From positions 1 to 7,761 of the forward strand of contig QHOR01000024.1 of assembly GCA_003219395.1 (NCBI GenBank): DNA of 7,761 nucleotides, written 5' to 3'. The stretch's first letter is position 1, and each line of letters starts with the position of its first letter. This document shows, one piece after another, positions 5,389-7,761 of this stretch. The notes below the pieces were generated by a model. The model worked only from the letters and a program-made list of their open reading frames with translations. It was not told the DNA's origin and did no database searches. The position numbers were made by a program, and so were the translations under genes. The DNA comes from Verrucomicrobiota bacterium (GTDB lineage: Bacteria; Verrucomicrobiota; Verrucomicrobiia; Chthoniobacterales; UBA10450).

Positions 5389-6483
5389 ATGAAGAAACAA
5401 ACCACAGTCGGCATAATTGGGTGCGGCTACTGGGGACCGCTGCTGGTTCGCAACTTCAAAGGTCTTGCGGACTGTCAGCTCAAGGCCATCTGCGACCTCA
5501 ATACCGAGCGGCTAAAACATGTCCGCGCCCTGTATCCGGACGTCGAAGGCCTGACGCAGACGCAGCAGCTTCTCAACGGCACAAATGTGGATGCCGTCGT
5601 CATTGCCACCCCGGTGAAACATCATTACTCATTGGCCAAGGCAAGCCTTCTGGCAGGCAAGCATACGTTGATTGAAAAGCCGATGGCATCCTCTTCAGCC
5701 GAGTGCGAGGAATTGATCGAAATCGCCGACCGGAAAGGTCTGGTCTTGATGATCGATCACACCTTTCTTTACTCGTCGCCCGTGCAGAAGATTGCCCAAA
5801 TCGTTCAAGCCGGAGATTTAGGTGAAATCCGCTATATCAATTGCCGGCGTCTCAATCTGGGATTGTTCCAAAAGGACATTAACGTCGCGTGGGATCTGGC
5901 GCCGCACGATATTTCGATCATTCTCCATATTCTGAACGAATTTCCTACCACGATTAACTGCCAGGGGAACGCCCACATTACGCCCGGAGTGGAAGACGTG
6001 ACTAACATGTCGCTGTCCTTTTCGCGTAAACGCTTCGCAACCATCCAGAGCAGCTGGCTTGAGCCGCGGAAAATTCGCGAAATGACGATCGTCGGCACGC
6101 GACGCATGATCGTGTATGACGATTTGCGGACCCGCGAAAAAATCCGCATCTACGATGCCCGAGTAGAACGCCCACCGCATTACGACACGTTCGCTGAATT
6201 TCAATACTCGTATCATTATGGAGACAGCTACATTCCGTACCTCCATCAGGAGGAACCGTTAAAGCTGGCCTGCCAACATTTTGTTGACTGCATCAAAACG
6301 GATTCTCAACCACTAACGAACGGCCATAAGGGATTGGAAATGGTCAAAATTCTCGAGTCAGCTAGCGCTTCGCTCAAGATGAACGGCGCACCAGTGGCAT
6401 TATCTCGACCGAGTAACGAAGTGCCGGCTCGCGCCCCAGTCGAAGCCGAAGAGATTTTCCAGGTTGAAGCATTCGCTGGATGA
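5389..6483 (+). CDS. Gfo/Idh/MocA-family sugar-nucleotide dehydrogenase
   Basis: This 364-residue protein is a cytosolic NAD(P)-dependent oxidoreductase with an N-terminal Rossmann domain and a C-terminal alpha/beta substrate domain. The nucleotide-binding loop is GIIGCGYWG (8-16). The family's EKP motif is at 96-98 (Lys97 catalytic type), and the second active-site region is WDLAPHDISI (168-177), with His173 as the likely acid-base residue. Next to a DegT-type aminotransferase, such enzymes (WbpB/WlbA group) oxidise C3 of a UDP-sugar to a keto group that is then aminated. That role fits here, but the exact substrate is inferred. The start follows the sugar-transferase stop by 6 bp, and the AAGGGA ribosome site overlaps that stop codon, suggesting translational coupling. 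The residues after about 340 (Ala/Pro/Glu-rich) form an unconserved tail. Confidence 0.9.
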   Translation: MKKQTTVGIIGCGYWGPLLVRNFKGLADCQLKAICDLNTERLKHVRALYPDVEGLTQTQQLLNGTNVDAVVIATPVKHHYSLAKASLLAGKHTLIEKPMASSSAECEELIEIADRKGLVLMIDHTFLYSSPVQKIAQIVQAGDLGEIRYINCRRLNLGLFQKDINVAWDLAPHDISIILHILNEFPTTINCQGNAHITPGVEDVTNMSLSFSRKRFATIQSSWLEPRKIREMTIVGTRRMIVYDDLRTREKIRIYDARVERPPHYDTFAEFQYSYHYGDSYIPYLHQEEPLKLACQHFVDCIKTDSQPLTNGHKGLEMVKILESASASLKMNGAPVALSRPSNEVPARAPVEAEEIFQVEAFAG

Positions 6484-6566
6484 GTCTTAGCGAGCTTCGT
6501 CTCCGCTCGGTGCGGCGTGTGAAGCTTGACCTCAACTCTCCAGATCCTCCAACTACTCCTAACATA

Positions 6567-7409
6567 ATGAAAGTTCCCTTCCTCGATTTGAAGGCGCATC
6601 ATGCTCCTTTAACTGAAGAGTTCGATCGCGCTATTCGCGAAGTGATCGAGAGCAGTGCCTTTGCCGGCGGACCGTTTGTGGAAAAGTTCGAAGAAGAGTT
6701 TGCGTCATTCTGCGGGTCCTCCTACGCGATCGGGATGGGCAACGGCACTGATGCGCTTTGGCTTGCTCTCCTGGCGCTTGGAATCGGTGAAGGCGATGAA
6801 GTCATTACGGTTCCGAACACGTTTATCGCTACCGCCGAGGCGATTACTTACTGCAAGGCTCGTCCAGTGTTTGTAGATGTAGACCCAGAAACATTCACGA
6901 TGAACCCGGCGGAACTCGAGAAGAGTCTGACCACTAAAACCAAAGCGATAATTCCGGTTCACCTTTTCGGGCAACCGGCCGACATGAATCCGATTTTGGA
7001 ATTTGCACGCGCAAACGGACTTTCCGTCATTGAAGATGCCGCTCAGGCGCATGGCGCTGAGTACAAAGGTCGAAAAGCGGGCACGATGGGCGACGCAGGT
7101 TGCTTCAGTTTTTATCCTGGGAAAAATCTGGGTGCCCTCGGCGAAGCTGGCGCGGTCGTGACGAACGACCCTGAGTTGCGGAAGCAAATGCAGATGCTGC
7201 GAGATCACGGCCAGTCACGAAAATATTACCACTCCACGATGGGATGGAACTGCCGGATGGACGGCATTCAGGCGGCGGTCTTGTCGATCAAACTGCGTCA
7301 CCTCGATGAAGCAAATTCCCTGCGGCGCAAACATGCCTTGGAATACGGTCGAGGCGAAGTACGCGCGGCACGTTTATCACGTCTATGCCGTTCGGGTACA
7401 GGAACGTGA
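6567..7409 (+). CDS. DegT/DnrJ/EryC1 aminotransferase, N-terminal piece of a frameshifted gene
   Basis: This is the larger part of a PLP-dependent sugar aminotransferase that puts an amino group on a keto sugar nucleotide, using glutamate as donor. Family motifs, numbered from ATG 6567, are FLDLKA (5-10), GNGTDAL for PLP phosphate (58-64), PNTFIATAEAI (83-93), EDAAQAHGA with PLP-ring Asp157, the PLP-lysine segment SFYPGKNLGALGEAG (Lys186), and GWNCRMDGIQAA (226-237). After HALEY (256-260) the frame leaves the family sequence and ends in about 20 unrelated residues. The correct C-terminus continues in another frame. ATG 6567 gives the family N-terminus. An in-frame ATG at 6480 overlaps the previous stop (ATGA) but would add 29 atypical residues. 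Neither has a strong ribosome site. As written the product lacks its C-terminal domain and is probably inactive. Confidence 0.85.
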   Translation: MKVPFLDLKAHHAPLTEEFDRAIREVIESSAFAGGPFVEKFEEEFASFCGSSYAIGMGNGTDALWLALLALGIGEGDEVITVPNTFIATAEAITYCKARPVFVDVDPETFTMNPAELEKSLTTKTKAIIPVHLFGQPADMNPILEFARANGLSVIEDAAQAHGAEYKGRKAGTMGDAGCFSFYPGKNLGALGEAGAVVTNDPELRKQMQMLRDHGQSRKYYHSTMGWNCRMDGIQAAVLSIKLRHLDEANSLRRKHALEYGRGEVRAARLSRLCRSGTGT

Positions 7410-7647
7410 CGCAACCTTGCGATATCTCCACGAAAAAGGAGTCGGATGCGCAGTGCATTATCCGGTCCCGATTCATCTCCAAGAGGCCGTTCGAAATCTC
7501 GGCTATGCAAAGGGCGCGTTCCCAATAGCGGAGAATCTCGCCGAGGAATTTGTTTCGTTGCCGATGTTTCCAGAGTTGACCCAAGAACAGATCGAATACG
7601 TCGGTCGCTGCGTTAGCGAAGCGGTGGGAGTGGAAGTACTCGTCTAG
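7306..7647 (+). pseudogene. C-terminal piece of the same DegT/DnrJ/EryC1 aminotransferase
   Basis: This frame restores the missing end of the aminotransferase. Family-like sequence begins at about 7345 (TVEAKYARHVYHVYAVRV) and includes HYPVPIHLQ, the GYAKGAFPIAENLAEEF segment and LPMFPELTQEQIEYV, all typical of the DegT C-terminal domain. The first residues of the open frame (7306 to about 7344) are out-of-frame reading of the upstream piece. Complete homologues usually have about 20 residues between the 'RR..A..Y' helix and 'RHVYH' that are absent here, so the lesion is a deletion with frameshift rather than a single-base indel. There is no ribosome site at 7306, so separate translation is unlikely. 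A sequencing or assembly error is the main alternative. Confidence 0.8.
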
Positions 7648-7650
7648 AAG

Positions 7651-7666
7651 GAGTTTTTGAAAACTC
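7651..7666 (+). repeat. Inverted repeat right after the aminotransferase stop
   Basis: GAGTTTT (7651-7657) and AAAACTC (7660-7666) are exact reverse complements with almost no loop. In RNA about six pairs with a TTGA loop would form. No T-run follows directly. A T8 tract lies at 7701-7708 after only a weak 4-bp stem. Termination is not convincing. The stem would bury part of the AAGGAG at 7648-7653. Confidence 0.35.
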
Positions 7667-7761
7667 TCCAACCAGGCGCAGGACAGTCCGTCGAAGCGGC
7701 TTTTTTTTCCGGCGAGGATTCGCCGTTAGAGCCGAAGACGAGCGAGCAATCGCTTCACATG
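7657..7761 (+). CDS. Possible start of the next operon gene (partial, TTG start)
   Basis: From TTG 7657 a frame stays open to the window end (35 codons), giving a hydrophilic stretch LKTLQPGAGQSVEAAFFSGE and onward. A strong AAGGAG (7648-7653) lies ahead, but only 3 nt separate it from the TTG, which is short. The protein is not recognisable. Alternatively the next gene starts at or beyond the ATG at 7759. The assignment rests on the ribosome site and open frame only. Confidence 0.25.
   Translation, partial: MKTLQPGAGQSVEAAFFSGEDSPLEPKTSEQSLHM

Noticed and set aside
6705..7208. 167-codon minus-strand open frame
   Set aside because: It is antisense to the conserved core of the aminotransferase.
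7681..7710. Intrinsic terminator ending in the T8 tract
   Set aside because: Only a 4-bp stem with a G-T pair precedes the T-run, and the tract is inside an open frame.

Overview
The window is a chromosomal segment from a Gram-negative bacterium with moderate GC. The mix suggests a soil-type Verrucomicrobium (Spartobacteria/Chthoniobacterales-like): a GTP-dependent PEP carboxykinase, a rhomboid-like protein with an 'ILDKIS..GI.SLT..ER' C-terminal tail, a GmhA-type heptose isomerase, and a small zinc-ribbon protein of the kind found at the N-termini of kinases in Planctomycetes, Verrucomicrobia and Acidobacteria. That assignment is inference from protein style, not from a marker gene.

Layout. 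Positions 1-146 are a non-coding or barely coding segment rich in inverted repeats, downstream of pckG. pckG (147-1952, minus) diverges across a 113-bp gap from a rhomboid-family membrane protein (2066-2947, plus) that appears to lack both catalytic residues. This converges on gmhA (3008-3595, minus). Next is a sparsely coding stretch (3596-4518) holding one 62-aa zinc-ribbon ORF (3932-4120) and two copies of a 14-bp motif. Each copy lies 16-17 nt downstream of a GAAC box and resembles an ECF-sigma promoter pointing rightward. From 4519 a rightward polysaccharide operon runs to the right end: an initiating sugar-phosphate transferase, a Gfo/Idh/MocA sugar-nucleotide dehydrogenase, and a DegT/DnrJ/EryC1 PLP aminotransferase. 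The aminotransferase is broken by an internal frame-shifting deletion near 7345-7352. A weakly supported ORF begins after it and leaves the window.

How the genes work together. The dehydrogenase and aminotransferase form the classic pair that makes a 3-amino (or similar amino) sugar nucleotide by keto-sugar formation and transamination. The sugar transferase would load the first sugar phosphate onto undecaprenyl phosphate at the inner membrane to start an O-antigen, capsule or exopolysaccharide unit. GmhA supplies a heptose phosphate precursor of LPS core or S-layer glycans, so the right two thirds of the window is oriented to the cell surface. pckG is gluconeogenic housekeeping and unrelated. 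The points most worth following are the paired ECF-like promoters with long leaders, the lone zinc-ribbon protein between them, and the apparently recent deletion in the aminotransferase.
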